Source: Xanthobacter dioxanivorans (GTDB lineage Bacteria > Pseudomonadota > Alphaproteobacteria > Rhizobiales > Xanthobacteraceae). From it: a stretch of 64,000 nt of DNA. Every line of letters begins with the position of its first letter. Position 1 is the first letter of the stretch. The DNA lies in assembly GCF_016807805.1 (NCBI RefSeq), contig NZ_CP063362.1:930001-994000 (forward strand), read 5' to 3'. The translations under genes and the position numbers were made by a program. The notes beneath the pieces are model-generated. The model was not told the DNA's origin. It saw nothing but the letters and a program-made list of their open reading frames with translations, and searched no databases. This document shows positions 37,001-44,619 of the stretch, one piece after another.

Positions 37001-37496
37001 CCGCGAGGCCCGCGAGCGCCTTCAGGCCTCGTTCGTGGTGGTGGACGGGCACTTCCGCAAGCTGTTCGACACGCTGTTCGGCGGCGGCGAGGCCCAGCTC
37101 GTGCTCACCGAGGCGGACGACCCGCTGGAAGCCGGCCTCGACATCATCGCCAAGCCCCCGGGCAAGAAGCCGCAGACCCTCTCGCTGCTGTCCGGCGGCG
37201 AGCAGGCGCTCACCGCCATGGCGCTCATCTTCGCCGTGTTCCTCACCAATCCGGCGCCCATCTGTGTGCTCGACGAGGTGGACGCGCCGCTGGACGACGC
37301 CAACGTGGAGCGCTTCTGCACCCTGCTCGAGGAGATGACCCGCCTCACCGACACGCGCTTCCTCACCATCACCCACAACCCCATCACCATGGCCCACCAG
37401 AATCGCCTGTTCGGCGTCACCATGGCCGAGCGCGGCATCTCACGGCTGGTGTCCGTGGACCTCCAGAGCGCCGAGCAGCTGCGCGAGGCGGTGTAG
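34044..37496 (+). CDS. smc: Chromosome segregation protein SMC
   Basis: Condensin ATPase that organises and segregates the chromosome. The 1150-residue protein starts MKFDRLRIVGFKTFVEPTDL, with Walker A GPNGCGKSN near residue 35. Two long coiled coils flank a hinge near residues 500-640 (the non-coiled VADLVTVAKGYETALGAALG region). The C-terminal head has signature LSLLSGGEQAL and Walker B ICVLDEVDAPLDDAN. The ATG at 34044 matches the usual alphaproteobacterial start. Partner scpA/scpB genes are not in the window. Confidence 0.97.
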   Translation: MKFDRLRIVGFKTFVEPTDLLIEPGLTGVVGPNGCGKSNLVEALRWVMGESSHKAMRAQDMDDVIFSGTTGRPARNSAEVVLSLDNSDRTAPAAFNEWDQLEIVRRIERGSGSSYRINGKDVRARDVQLIFADASTGARSPALVRQGQIGEIVGAKPNARRRILEEAAGVAGLHARRHEAETRLKAAEQNLLRLEDVITQLGSQVESLRRQSRQTVRYKALATEIRQCEATLLWLRWGEVTRALAEAEQAVEAAGRDGAEHTRLQAEASRLQALAAHALPPLRQKEAEAAASLQRLTHARTELDAEEARLSARKDELERRLVQLAQDTAREEALSADAEGVLERLAAEAETLRFDQEEAAEQEAVAAERLDEAAAHLEDAERALEEKTAHFADLGARRASLEQAIREIRDRLGRNAAERASVEAEEARLKQQAGTDALETIRLDAEAARDALAEAEEASLDAEAAHAAARRAVEELRPALSEAQSRFGRLDTEARTLTKLLQSSDRRFPPVADLVTVAKGYETALGAALGDDLDLPVDAAAPARWAGAAADSADPALPAGIEPLARFVSGAPALARRLAQVGIVTRGQGPGLSAQLKVGQRLVSIEGDLWRWDGVVAAADAPTAAARRLAERNRLADIEAEAAIAAAHLEEVRATLAGRDGTLRHAAEAEHAAREARRAAQRAAEASRMALEAAERRAAQHLARLSALAEARTRLTAVREEGNTRLDEAQGQLLALDAPQVLETELARARAETSERRAALTEARARVDTLRRDGTQRLRRLEAVAAEERSWRQRAGGTADRLAAVAAREREAKAELATLEDAPAEFIRRRRALMTALEAAEAARRAAADRLAEGEAALAAADRAAREALEAMSGTRAEAARADARLEAARQRRDDLLREISDALDGPPELAREQAGLSADGPAPNVSAIEATLERAKRDRDRLGAVNLRADVELGETEGQHDKLVAERDDLIEAIKRLRGAIQSLNREARERLQASFVVVDGHFRKLFDTLFGGGEAQLVLTEADDPLEAGLDIIAKPPGKKPQTLSLLSGGEQALTAMALIFAVFLTNPAPICVLDEVDAPLDDANVERFCTLLEEMTRLTDTRFLTITHNPITMAHQNRLFGVTMAERGISRLVSVDLQSAEQLREAV

Positions 37497-37575
37497 GCCT
37501 GCCCCATCCCGGCACCGGCACGGCGCCCGCAGCGGCGAAGGCCGGAACGTCCAAACGGAAGGTGGCCCGGGACAC

Positions 37576-37616
37576 CTGCGAAACACGATGTCGCAGCCAC
37601 AATTTTCTTCTTTTTT
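37576..37616 (+). terminator. Possible smc terminator
   Basis: CTGCGA (37576-37581), 9-base loop, TCGCAG (37591-37596), followed after 5 bases by a T-rich tract (AATTTTCTTCTTTTTT). Stem is short, so efficiency is uncertain; it lies 80 bases after smc. Confidence 0.45.
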
Positions 37617-37646
37617 ATCAATTAGTTGATATCAGTGCGGCGTGCC

Positions 37647-37675
37647 TTGACACCCAATTTTGACACAACTATGGT
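37647..37675 (+). promoter_or_regulatory. Sigma-70 promoter of the atp (F0) operon
   Basis: TTGACA at 37647-37652, 17-base spacer, TATGGT at 37670-37675, 58 bases before atpI. A second TTGACA lies inside the spacer (37660-37665). A perfect inverted repeat TATCAA-TTAG-TTGATA (37616-37631) sits just upstream of the -35 and could bind a regulator. The -35 match to consensus is exact. Confidence 0.7.
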
Positions 37676-37732
37676 GCGCCGCGGTTTCCAGGGGGAAGGC
37701 CACCGCCTTTCACCTGTGCCGGGATTTGCGCC

Positions 37733-38119
37733 ATGTCCGGACCTGAAGATGCCTCCCAAGGGGGGAACCGAGGACCGGACGGGGCGGAAGGTTCCCGGCC
37801 GAGCGAGACCGAGCTTTCCGCAAGGCTCGAGCGGCTCAACACCTCGTTGGGCCAGGTGCGCGCGAAGGCTGGGACGCCTGCCGCCGACAAGGCGCGGGAT
37901 ACCTCGTCCCCCTCGGGTGTCGCCCTTGCCTTCCGGCTGGGTGCGGAATTCGTGTCGGGCGTTCTGGTGGGCTCGCTCATCGGCTACGGCATCGACAGGC
38001 TCTTTTCGATCACGCCATTCGGCCTGATCGTCTTCACGCTGGTCGGTTTTGCCGCCGGGGTGCTGAACATGCTGCGCGCGTCGGGCGAAGGCGGGCGCCG
38101 CGGCAAGACCGGGTCCTGA
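37733..38119 (+). CDS. atpI: ATP synthase protein I (AtpI)
   Basis: Small membrane protein that helps assemble the c-ring of F-type ATP synthase. The 128-residue product has a hydrophilic N-terminal half and two membrane helices: ALAFRLGAEFVSGVLVGSLI (about residues 63-85) and FGLIVFTLVGFAAGVLNMLR (about 92-115), as in alphaproteobacterial AtpI. First gene of atpI-B-E-F'-F. Confidence 0.9.
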   Translation: MSGPEDASQGGNRGPDGAEGSRPSETELSARLERLNTSLGQVRAKAGTPAADKARDTSSPSGVALAFRLGAEFVSGVLVGSLIGYGIDRLFSITPFGLIVFTLVGFAAGVLNMLRASGEGGRRGKTGS

Positions 38120-38267
38120 CGGGCGCCCCTTTCTGGGGGCGCGGCGGGATCGGAAAAGGTGTTTGCGGCATGACGCCGCCTGATTTTTCGCGGCTGATGC
38201 TGTGCGAGCAGCCTTTGCCGGATATTCATTTGGCGGCTTGCGCCGCACTGCAGGGGGGCGCGTTCGG

Positions 38268-39020
38268 ATGGTCGTCGATCCGATCCACCAGTTCGAGATC
38301 AAGCGCTACGTGGACCTGCTGAACTTCAGCAACGTTCAGTTCTCGTTCACGAACGCGGCCGTCTTCATGTTCGCCATCGTGGCGATCATCTTCTTCTTCC
38401 TCACCTACGCCACCCGCGGCCGGACCCTGGTTCCGGGCCGGGCGCAGTCGGCGGCGGAGATGAGCTACGAATTCATCGCCAAGATGGTGCGCGATTCGGC
38501 CGGCGGCGAAGGCATGGTCTTCTTCCCGCTGGTGTTCTCGCTGTTCATGTTCGTGCTGGTGGCGAACGTGGTGGGCCTCATCCCCTACACCTTCACCGTC
38601 ACCGCGCACCTCATCGTGACCGCGGCGCTGGCGCTGCTGGTGATCAGCACGGTCATCATCTACGGCTTCGTCCGCCACGGCACCCACTTCCTGCACCTGT
38701 TCGTGCCGTCGGGCGTGCCGGGCTTCCTGCTGCCGTTCCTGGTGGTGATCGAGGTGGTCTCGTTCCTCTCCCGCCCCATCAGCCTGTCGCTGCGTCTTTT
38801 CGCCAACATGCTGGCCGGCCACATCGCGCTGAAGGTGTTCGCCTTCTTCGTCGTCGGCCTGGCCACCCAGGGCGTGCTCGGCTGGTTCGGCGCCACCCTG
38901 CCTTTCTTCATGATCGTCGCGCTGACGGCGCTCGAGCTTCTGGTGGCGGTGCTGCAGGCGTACGTCTTCGCGGTGCTCACCTCCATCTACCTCAACGACG
39001 CGATCCATCCCGGCCACTGA
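38268..39020 (+). CDS. atpB: ATP synthase F0 subunit a
   Basis: Proton-channel subunit of the F0 motor, 250 residues with five or six membrane helices. The conserved Arg lies in [14 protein letters not shown] near residue 180, and [12 protein letters not shown] and [11 protein letters not shown] are typical of the alphaproteobacterial subunit. The ATG at 38268 gives [14 protein letters not shown], the usual start. 148 bases after atpI. Confidence 0.97.
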   Translation: MVVDPIHQFEIKRYVDLLNFSNVQFSFTNAAVFMFAIVAIIFFFLTYATRGRTLVPGRAQSAAEMSYEFIAKMVRDSAGGEGMVFFPLVFSLFMFVLVANVVGLIPYTFTVTAHLIVTAALALLVISTVIIYGFVRHGTHFLHLFVPSGVPGFLLPFLVVIEVVSFLSRPISLSLRLFANMLAGHIALKVFAFFVVGLATQGVLGWFGATLPFFMIVALTALELLVAVLQAYVFAVLTSIYLNDAIHPGH

Positions 39021-39077
39021 GGCCGGGGCGGCGCATCGGAAGATCCCACAATCAACGTATTCTCAAGGAGCAGTCCC

Positions 39078-39305
39078 ATGGATCCCGCAGCTGGTAAGTA
39101 CATTGGTGCCGGTCTCGCCTCCCTCGGCATGGGTCTCGCCGCCATCGGCGTCGGCAACATCTTCGGCAACTTCCTGTCGGGCGCCCTGCGCAACCCGTCG
39201 GCGGCCGATGGCCAGTTCGCCCGCGCGTTCATCGGCGCGGCGCTCGCGGAAGGTCTCGGCATCTTCGCGCTGGTCGTTGCCCTCGTCCTCCTGTTCGTGG
39301 CCTGA
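39078..39305 (+). CDS. atpE: ATP synthase F0 subunit c
   Basis: The 75-residue two-helix proteolipid that forms the rotor ring. The proton-carrying carboxylate is Glu58 ([10 protein letters not shown]); the loop between helices holds RNPSA. AAGGAG shortly precedes the ATG. A strong hairpin follows directly, which may stabilise this segment of the mRNA for high expression. Confidence 0.98.
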   Translation: MDPAAGKYIGAGLASLGMGLAAIGVGNIFGNFLSGALRNPSAADGQFARAFIGAALAEGLGIFALVVALVLLFVA

Positions 39306-39306
39306 G

Positions 39307-39333
39307 CGCCCGGACCAACGAGGTCCCCGGGCG
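39307..39333 (+). other. Intercistronic hairpin after atpE
   Basis: CGCCCGGACC, loop AACGA, then GGT, a two-base bulge and CCGGGCG form a strong stem starting 2 bases after the atpE stop. No T tract follows, so it is more likely an RNA-stability or processing element than a full terminator. Confidence 0.5.
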
Positions 39334-39380
39334 TCAGCGCCCGGGCATGAAGCAAGATCTGGTGCGAAAGCGGGCGAGCC

Positions 39381-40100
39381 ATGATGAAGTCGTGGAAAAT
39401 GACTGTCGCGCTGGCGATGACGGGTGCGGTCCTTCTGGCGGCTCCCCTCTCGGCGGCGAGCGATCCCGCCGCGCCGGCGACCCTGGTCGCGCAGGCGGCC
39501 CAGGGTGATCACGCCCAGCCGAGCCATGGCCAGGGCACCCATGAGGGTGCACCGGGCGCGGCGGCGGGCCATGCCGAGGAAGGCCACGGGAAGAAAAGCC
39601 ACTTCCCGCCCTTCGACGGCACCACCTTCGCCTCCCAGCTCCTGTGGCTCGTCCTGAGCTTCGGTCTGCTCTACCTCCTGATGAGCCGCATCGCGCTGCC
39701 GCGCATCGGCCGCATCCTGGAAGAGCGGCACGACCGCATCGCCGACGACCTCGAGGAAGCGGCGAAGCACAAGGCTGAGAGCGAGGCCGCGCAGGCCTCC
39801 TACGAGAAGGCGCTCGCCGAGGCGCGCGCCAAGGCCAATTCCATTGCCGGCGAGACCCGGAACCGCCTCGCCGCCGATTCCGATGCCAACCGCAAGGCTC
39901 TCGAGGCCGAGCTCGCCGACAAGCTGGCGGCGGCGGAGCAGCGGATCGCCTCCACCAAGACCGAGGCTCTCACCCATGTGAAGGGCATCGCGGTGGATGC
40001 CACCAATACCATCGTCAACACCCTCATCGGCACCACCCCGGCCACCGCCGATGTGGAGCAGGCCGTGGACGGGGCGCTGGCCAGGAAGGACGCGGCCTGA
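39381..40100 (+). CDS. atpF': ATP synthase F0 subunit b'
   Basis: Second peripheral stalk subunit, as found in alphaproteobacteria and cyanobacteria. The 239-residue protein has an N-terminal hydrophobic leader (WKMTVALAMTGAVLLAAPLS), a His/Gly-rich linker (residues 40-75), a membrane helix LLWLVLSFGLLYLLMSRIAL, and a long charged coiled coil. The leader plus linker is longer than in many relatives. Between atpE and atpF. The ATG at 39381 begins MMKSW. Confidence 0.94.
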   Translation: MMKSWKMTVALAMTGAVLLAAPLSAASDPAAPATLVAQAAQGDHAQPSHGQGTHEGAPGAAAGHAEEGHGKKSHFPPFDGTTFASQLLWLVLSFGLLYLLMSRIALPRIGRILEERHDRIADDLEEAAKHKAESEAAQASYEKALAEARAKANSIAGETRNRLAADSDANRKALEAELADKLAAAEQRIASTKTEALTHVKGIAVDATNTIVNTLIGTTPATADVEQAVDGALARKDAA

Positions 40101-40383
40101 GCGGGTCGCGGCGCGAAGGTGCCGGTTCGGAACGCGGCGGATCGGGGCGAGCCCCGTCGACCGCCGTCACCATCGGGACGGCATGTTCGAGGACGACGGG
40201 TGCAGGATGGCGGGTAAGCGCGCGCCGGCCGGGCCCGTTGGGCCAGGGGCGCGCGAAGACCGAGTGGGCACACCCGGTTAGCGTGCCGAGTTGGCGTACA
40301 AAGTTGGCGTACAAAGTTGGCACAAGGGGCGACAGCCTCGAGGATGCGGCAGTCGCGCCGCCGACGGATCTGAGGACCCTGTG
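40101..40383 (+). other. 283-base gap inside the atp operon with a tandem repeat
   Basis: Unusually long spacer between the b' and b genes. At 40290-40325 the 13-base unit GTTGGCGTACAAA occurs twice in tandem, followed by a partial third copy GTTGGCACAA. The rest is GC-rich with no recognisable gene; one open frame through the repeat merely extends atpF upstream. Confidence 0.6.
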
Positions 40384-40875
40384 ATGAACGAGATGAGTCT
40401 GGCCGAACTGTGGGTCGCCGTCGCCTTCGTGGTCTTCGTCGGCCTGCTCGCTTACATGGGCGCCCACAAGGCCATCGCGTCGGCCCTCGACACCCGCGGC
40501 CACCGCATCGCCGCCGAGCTCGAAGAGGCCCGCCGCCTCAAGGAGGAGGCGCAGAAGCTGGTGGCCGAGTTCAAGCGCAAGCAGCGCGAGGCCGAGGCAG
40601 AAGCCGAATCCATCGTCACCGCCGCCAAGGCGGAGGCCGAGCGCCTCGCCGCCGAGGCCAAGACCAAGATCGAGGATTTCATTTCCCGCCGCACCAGGAT
40701 GGCGCAGGAAAAGATCGCCCTCGCCGAGCATCAGGCGGTGGCGGACGTGAAGGCCATTGCCGCCGACGCCGCGGCCAAGGCGGCCGAGACCCTTTTGGCT
40801 GCCGGTGCGCGCGGCGAGGTGGCCGAGCGCCTCGTGTCCGGCGCCATCTCCGAGCTGAAGTCCAAGCTGAACTGA
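40384..40875 (+). CDS. atpF: ATP synthase F0 subunit b
   Basis: Peripheral stalk subunit, 163 residues: one N-terminal membrane helix (LWVAVAFVVFVGLLAYMGAH, residues 8-27), then a charged coiled coil (ELEEARRLKEEAQKLVAEF onward), ending SELKSKLN. The ATG at 40384 gives MNEMSLAELWVAVAF, the family start; longer in-frame starts upstream read repeat DNA. Last gene of the F0 operon; F1 genes are not in the window. Confidence 0.96.
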   Translation: MNEMSLAELWVAVAFVVFVGLLAYMGAHKAIASALDTRGHRIAAELEEARRLKEEAQKLVAEFKRKQREAEAEAESIVTAAKAEAERLAAEAKTKIEDFISRRTRMAQEKIALAEHQAVADVKAIAADAAAKAAETLLAAGARGEVAERLVSGAISELKSKLN

Positions 40876-40908
40876 TCTCCTTCCGCTCGCGAGCGGCCGC
40901 AATTCCCG

Positions 40909-40937
40909 AAGGGTCGCCCATCCGGCGGCCCTTTTTC
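40909..40937 (+). terminator. Rho-independent terminator of the atp operon
   Basis: GGGTCGCC (40911-40918), loop CATCC, GGCGGCCC (40924-40931) with one T-G wobble, followed by TTTTT. It lies 35 bases after atpF. Confidence 0.75.
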
Positions 40938-41267
40938 GTTGGGGGAACACCCGGCCAAGGCGCCGCACCGCCGCCCCAAAACCACAAAGGCCGGCGTCAC
41001 GATCGCCGGCCAGCCGAAATGCGGACCCGCCCGCAAGCCGGGACCTGTGGCACGCGCAGCGGCGAAGCCTCCTCACTTGCGGAATGCCACCCCGTTGCTC
41101 CTGGCCCCGCGGCCTGGAACCGGCGCGCACCCGGAGCCCTGTCGATCCGATGTCGGGAACGGAGCGACGTGCGTCCAAGCCCGCATGCCCGAATGATCGC
41201 GCGGCGATCCGCCGGCCGCAAATGCGCCGGCCTTGAAACTGCCGCCCCGCTGGTCCATTGCTTGAGC
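40938..41267. other. 330-base intergenic region after the atp terminator
   Basis: GC-rich DNA between the atp terminator and the SGNH hydrolase gene. No gene, repeat or RNA could be recognised. Confidence 0.5.
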
Positions 41268-42563
41268 ATGTGGCGCAAGGACATCCCCGCGGCCCCCTTG
41301 GCCGCGCCCCCGGCCTCCGGCGTGCGCACGCTCGCGCGGCGGCTACGGGCGGGCCTGTCCCTCGCCGGCCTATCCCTGGACGACCTATCCCTGGCCGGAC
41401 TCCTGCCGCGTGCCGCAGCGTGCCTCCTTGCCCTTCTCGTCGCCGGGTTGGGCCTTGCCATGGATGCACGCCATCCGGCGCAGGCGCAGGCCGACCTCTT
41501 CTTCTTCCTGCGGCCGCCCGCCGATGTCCCGCGCGCCGCGCCACGCCCGCAGCGGCCGAGCCACACCAATGGCTGGTGGCCCTTCCAGCCCCAGCCCGAC
41601 ATGCCCGTGCAGCCCCCGCAGGCGACCAAGCCCAAGCCGCCGCCGGAGCCCGAGGGCGTCGTCTATTCCTCGGCGGACGCCGCCATCCAGGGCAAGCGCC
41701 AGCCGCCCAGCCAGTTCGTCCTCGTTCTCGGCGACCGCCTCGCGAATCAGCTCGCCCAGGGTCTCGCCGACATCTATGTGCCGGACCGGGCGCGGATTGC
41801 CGTCGTCGAAAGCACGGTGGAGGAGAGCGGCTTCCTCCCGCAGCCGGTGGACTGGCTGGCGCGCGCGACGGAGGCGATTGCCGCCGGCCGCCCGTCGGTG
41901 ACGGTGGTGGCCCTCGGCTCGGACGACCTCCAGCCGATCAAGGACGGCGACGCCTTCGCCCAGCCCCTCACCGAACGCTGGCTCGAACTTTATTCCAAGC
42001 GGGTGGACGAGGTGCTCGCCTTCCTGCGCGACAAGGCGGGCCGCGTGATCGTCGTGGGCCTCGCCCCGGTCGCGAATGGCGGCCTCTCGGAGGAATATGC
42101 CCGCCTCAACGAGGTGCTCAAGGCCCGCGCCGCCCGGGCCGGCCTGCCCTTCGCCAATGTGTGGGACGGCTTCGTCGACGAAGAAGGCAAGTACATGGCC
42201 AACGGCCCAGCGGTGGATGGCCAGCGCCGCCGGCTGCGCTTCAACGACGGCGTCCGCTTCACCCGTGCCGGCGGACGCAAGCTCGCCTTCTTCGTCCAGA
42301 AGGACATCAACCGCATGCTTGAGGAACCGGGCAAGGCGCCGTCTGCGCCCGATGCCGGTCCCTCCTCCGCCCGCGCCATCTCCCTGGCCGGGCCGCCGAA
42401 CCCGCCGAAGGCGAGCGACGCGCCCTTGGCGACCGCGGCAAGCGCCAAGGCGTCCGCCCGCGTGCTGAAGGACGGCGTCGCGCCCCACCCGGTGCGCGGT
42501 CGCGCCGACGACTTTTCCTGGCCCCCGCCCGGCGCCACGGATACCGGCGCCAGCGCCCGATAG
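41268..42563 (+). CDS. DUF459-type SGNH/GDSL hydrolase, exported
   Basis: A 431-residue envelope protein. Residues 1-60 hold repeats LSLAGLSLDDLSLAGLL and one membrane or signal segment (AAACLLALLVAGLGLAMDAR). Then a Pro-rich linker (QPQPDMPVQPPQ), and a SGNH-fold domain: FVLVLGDRLANQLAQGL, VVALGSDDLQP, VIVVGLAPVANG, and a final GVRFTRAGGRKLAFFV. The GDS Ser is replaced (GDR), as in several DUF459 members, so hydrolase activity is uncertain. The Ala/Pro-rich tail is disordered. Related proteins often act on polysaccharides or cell-wall acyl groups; here it stands alone. Confidence 0.75.
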   Translation: MWRKDIPAAPLAAPPASGVRTLARRLRAGLSLAGLSLDDLSLAGLLPRAAACLLALLVAGLGLAMDARHPAQAQADLFFFLRPPADVPRAAPRPQRPSHTNGWWPFQPQPDMPVQPPQATKPKPPPEPEGVVYSSADAAIQGKRQPPSQFVLVLGDRLANQLAQGLADIYVPDRARIAVVESTVEESGFLPQPVDWLARATEAIAAGRPSVTVVALGSDDLQPIKDGDAFAQPLTERWLELYSKRVDEVLAFLRDKAGRVIVVGLAPVANGGLSEEYARLNEVLKARAARAGLPFANVWDGFVDEEGKYMANGPAVDGQRRRLRFNDGVRFTRAGGRKLAFFVQKDINRMLEEPGKAPSAPDAGPSSARAISLAGPPNPPKASDAPLATAASAKASARVLKDGVAPHPVRGRADDFSWPPPGATDTGASAR

Positions 42564-42772
42564 GCCGTCGGCGTGCTCCGCCTGCGGGCCATCCCGGGGC
42601 ATCCCCGCGTGCCGCGGCGGCAAAACCACCCCTCATCCGCACTGCGCCGCAGCAAGGCCCCTTTTCAAAGCGCGGGCGGGGCTTTACCGATTCCAGTCAG
42701 AGAAGATGATCGCCGGAGCGACCGCATCGCTTCGCGCATCCCGAGCTGCCTCATTTGCCGAAGGGAGTCCTC

Positions 42773-43651
42773 ATGACCATTCGTCCGCGCCGCAGCGTCC
42801 TCTACATGCCCGGCTCCAATGCCCGTGCGCTCGAAAAGGCGCGCACGCTGCCCGCGGACGGCGTGATCCTCGACCTCGAGGATGCGGTGGCGCCCGATGC
42901 CAAGGCCGAGGCAAGGGCCCGCATCGTGGAAACCGTGACGGCCGGCGGCTTCGGCGCGCGGGAGGTGGTCATCCGCATCAACGGCCTCGACACGCCGTGG
43001 GGCTCGGATGACCTGGAGGCGGCCGCGCGGGCCGCGCCGGATGCCATCCTGGTGCCCAAGGTGCAGACCGTGGAGCAGCTCGTCACCGTCGGCCGGCGGC
43101 TCGATGCGCTGGGCGTGCCGGCGACCACGCGGGTCTGGGCCATGATCGAGACGCCGCTCGCCATCCTCGACATCAAGGCCATCGCCCAGGCGGCGCGGGA
43201 TCCGCTCACCCGGCTTTCGGTCTTCGTGCTGGGCACCAACGACCTTGCCAAGGAGACCCGCGCCGCCCTGGTGCCGGGCCGCGCCCCCATGGTGGGCTGG
43301 CTCGCCCTCGTGGTGGCCGCCGCCCGCGTCTATGGCGTCGACGTGCTCGACGGGGTGTGGAACCAGTTCCAGGACCTCGACGGCTTCAAGGCCGAATGCG
43401 CCCAGGGCGTCGAATTCGGCATGGATGGCAAGACGCTGATCCATCCGAGCCAGATCGAGCCCTGCAACATCGCCTACAGCCCGCCCGAGGCGGAGGTGGC
43501 GCGCGCCCGCGCCATCATCGCCGCCTTCGCCCTGCCGGAGAACGCGGGCAAGGGCGTCATCACCCTCGACGGGCGCATGGTGGAGCTGCTCCATGCCGAA
43601 ATGGCCAAGCGCACCGTGGCGCTCGCCGACGCCATCGCCGCCCGTGGCTGA
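42773..43651 (+). CDS. HpcH/HpaI-family CoA ester lyase, (3S)-malyl-CoA thioesterase-like
   Basis: A 292-residue CitE-like protein. The pattern RSVLYMPGSNARALEKARTL, VILDLEDAVAPDAK, AMIETPLAILD, GTNDLAKETR and GMDGKTLIHPSQIEPCN closely follows Rhodobacter Mcl2, which hydrolyses (3S)-malyl-CoA to malate in the ethylmalonyl-CoA pathway. Plain malyl/citramalyl-CoA lyase activity is the alternative. The ATG at 42773 follows AAGGGAG. It overlaps the downstream DJ-1 gene by 8 bases, and mesaconyl-CoA hydratase, another enzyme of the same pathway, is 2 kb away. Confidence 0.85.
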   Translation: MTIRPRRSVLYMPGSNARALEKARTLPADGVILDLEDAVAPDAKAEARARIVETVTAGGFGAREVVIRINGLDTPWGSDDLEAAARAAPDAILVPKVQTVEQLVTVGRRLDALGVPATTRVWAMIETPLAILDIKAIAQAARDPLTRLSVFVLGTNDLAKETRAALVPGRAPMVGWLALVVAAARVYGVDVLDGVWNQFQDLDGFKAECAQGVEFGMDGKTLIHPSQIEPCNIAYSPPEAEVARARAIIAAFALPENAGKGVITLDGRMVELLHAEMAKRTVALADAIAARG

Positions 43652-44360
43652 CGCCGCGGCGGCCGCTGCCGCCGAACCCCTGCGCATCGTCATGCTCGCA
43701 TTCGCGCGCATGACCCAGCTCGACCTCACCGGCCCGTTCGAGGTGTTCGCGCGGCTGCCCGCGGCGAAGATCGAGATCGTCGCCAAGAGCCGGCGCAACC
43801 CGGTGGAGGATGCGGCGGGCCTGAGCATCGTCGCCACCGCCAGCTACAACGAGATCGCCGGCTGCCACGTCCTGTTCGTGCCCGGCGGCCCCGGCCAGCT
43901 GGAGCTGATGGAGGACGGGCCCACCCTCGACTTCCTGCGCCGCATGGCGGTGGAGGCGCGCTACATCACCTCGGTATGCACCGGCTCGCTGGTGCTCGGG
44001 GCGGCTGGCCTGCTCAAGGGCTACCGGGCCACCAGCCACTGGCTGTCCCTGCCCCAGCTGGCCCTACTGGGCGCCGAGCCGGTGGAGGAACGGGTGGTGG
44101 TGGACCGCAACCGCTTCACCGGGGCCGGGGTTTCCTCGGGCATCGACCTCGCCTTGCGCCTCGCCACCGAGATCGCGGGGGAGGACGAGGCCCGCCGCAT
44201 CGCGCTTGCCATCGAGTACCAGCCCGCCCCCGCCTTCCCGTCCCGCGACCGCGAGGATGCGCGCCTCGTGGCCGAGGTGCGGGCCCGGACCGCCGCCTTC
44301 CAAGACAAGCGCGAGGCGGCCGCCCGGCGCGCCGGCGCGCGCCTGCCCTCCGAACCGTGA
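43644..44360 (+). CDS. DJ-1/PfpI-family protein (isonitrile hydratase-like)
   Basis: A 238-residue glutamine-amidotransferase-fold protein with a GTG start that overlaps the upstream lyase stop. RIVMLAFARMTQLDLTGPFE opens the fold; the nucleophile elbow is SVCTGSLVLGAAGLL with its Cys, followed by ATSHWLSL, as in isonitrile hydratases and transcription-regulator-like DJ-1 proteins lacking the AraC domain. The Asp/Glu of the active site is in TQLDLTGPFE. Substrate unknown; coupling to the CoA lyase is seen but unexplained. Confidence 0.82.
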   Translation: MADAAAAAAAEPLRIVMLAFARMTQLDLTGPFEVFARLPAAKIEIVAKSRRNPVEDAAGLSIVATASYNEIAGCHVLFVPGGPGQLELMEDGPTLDFLRRMAVEARYITSVCTGSLVLGAAGLLKGYRATSHWLSLPQLALLGAEPVEERVVVDRNRFTGAGVSSGIDLALRLATEIAGEDEARRIALAIEYQPAPAFPSRDREDARLVAEVRARTAAFQDKREAAARRAGARLPSEP

Positions 44361-44394
44361 CCTTCACGTCCCCGCCAGAGACCCAGGCTCCGTC

Positions 44395-44598
44395 ATGAAG
44401 CTCTACCGCTATCTCACCGGCCCCGACGACGCGGCCTTCTGCAAGCGCGTCTCCGCCGCCCTGAACCGGGGCTGGCAGCTGCACGGCGCGCCCACCCTCA
44501 CCTTCGATTCCGTCCAGGGTCGCGTCATCTGCGGCCAGGCCATCGTGAAGGAGGTGGAGGGCGAGTGGTCCGACGACGTGGTGCTCTCCGAGCACTGA
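44395..44598 (+). CDS. DUF1737-family small protein
   Basis: A 67-residue protein: MKLYRYLTGPDDAAFCKRVS, NRGWQLHGAPTLTFDS, then a short C terminus. This matches the DUF1737 pattern (tryptophan-x-leucine-x-glycine centre). Function unknown. It is 34 bases after the DJ-1 gene and convergent with the CDF-type gene. Confidence 0.8.
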   Translation: MKLYRYLTGPDDAAFCKRVSAALNRGWQLHGAPTLTFDSVQGRVICGQAIVKEVEGEWSDDVVLSEH

Positions 44599-44619
44599 GG
44601 CGAAACCGCCCGAGCTGCC

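Noticed and set aside
37616..37631. Terminator for smc at TATCAA-TTAG-TTGATA
   Set aside because: On the plus strand the T tract comes before the hairpin, not after it; the site fits an operator better.
40291..40383. Longer N terminus for ATP synthase subunit b
   Set aside because: The extra residues are read from tandem-repeat DNA and are unlike any b subunit; the ATG at 40384 gives the normal start.
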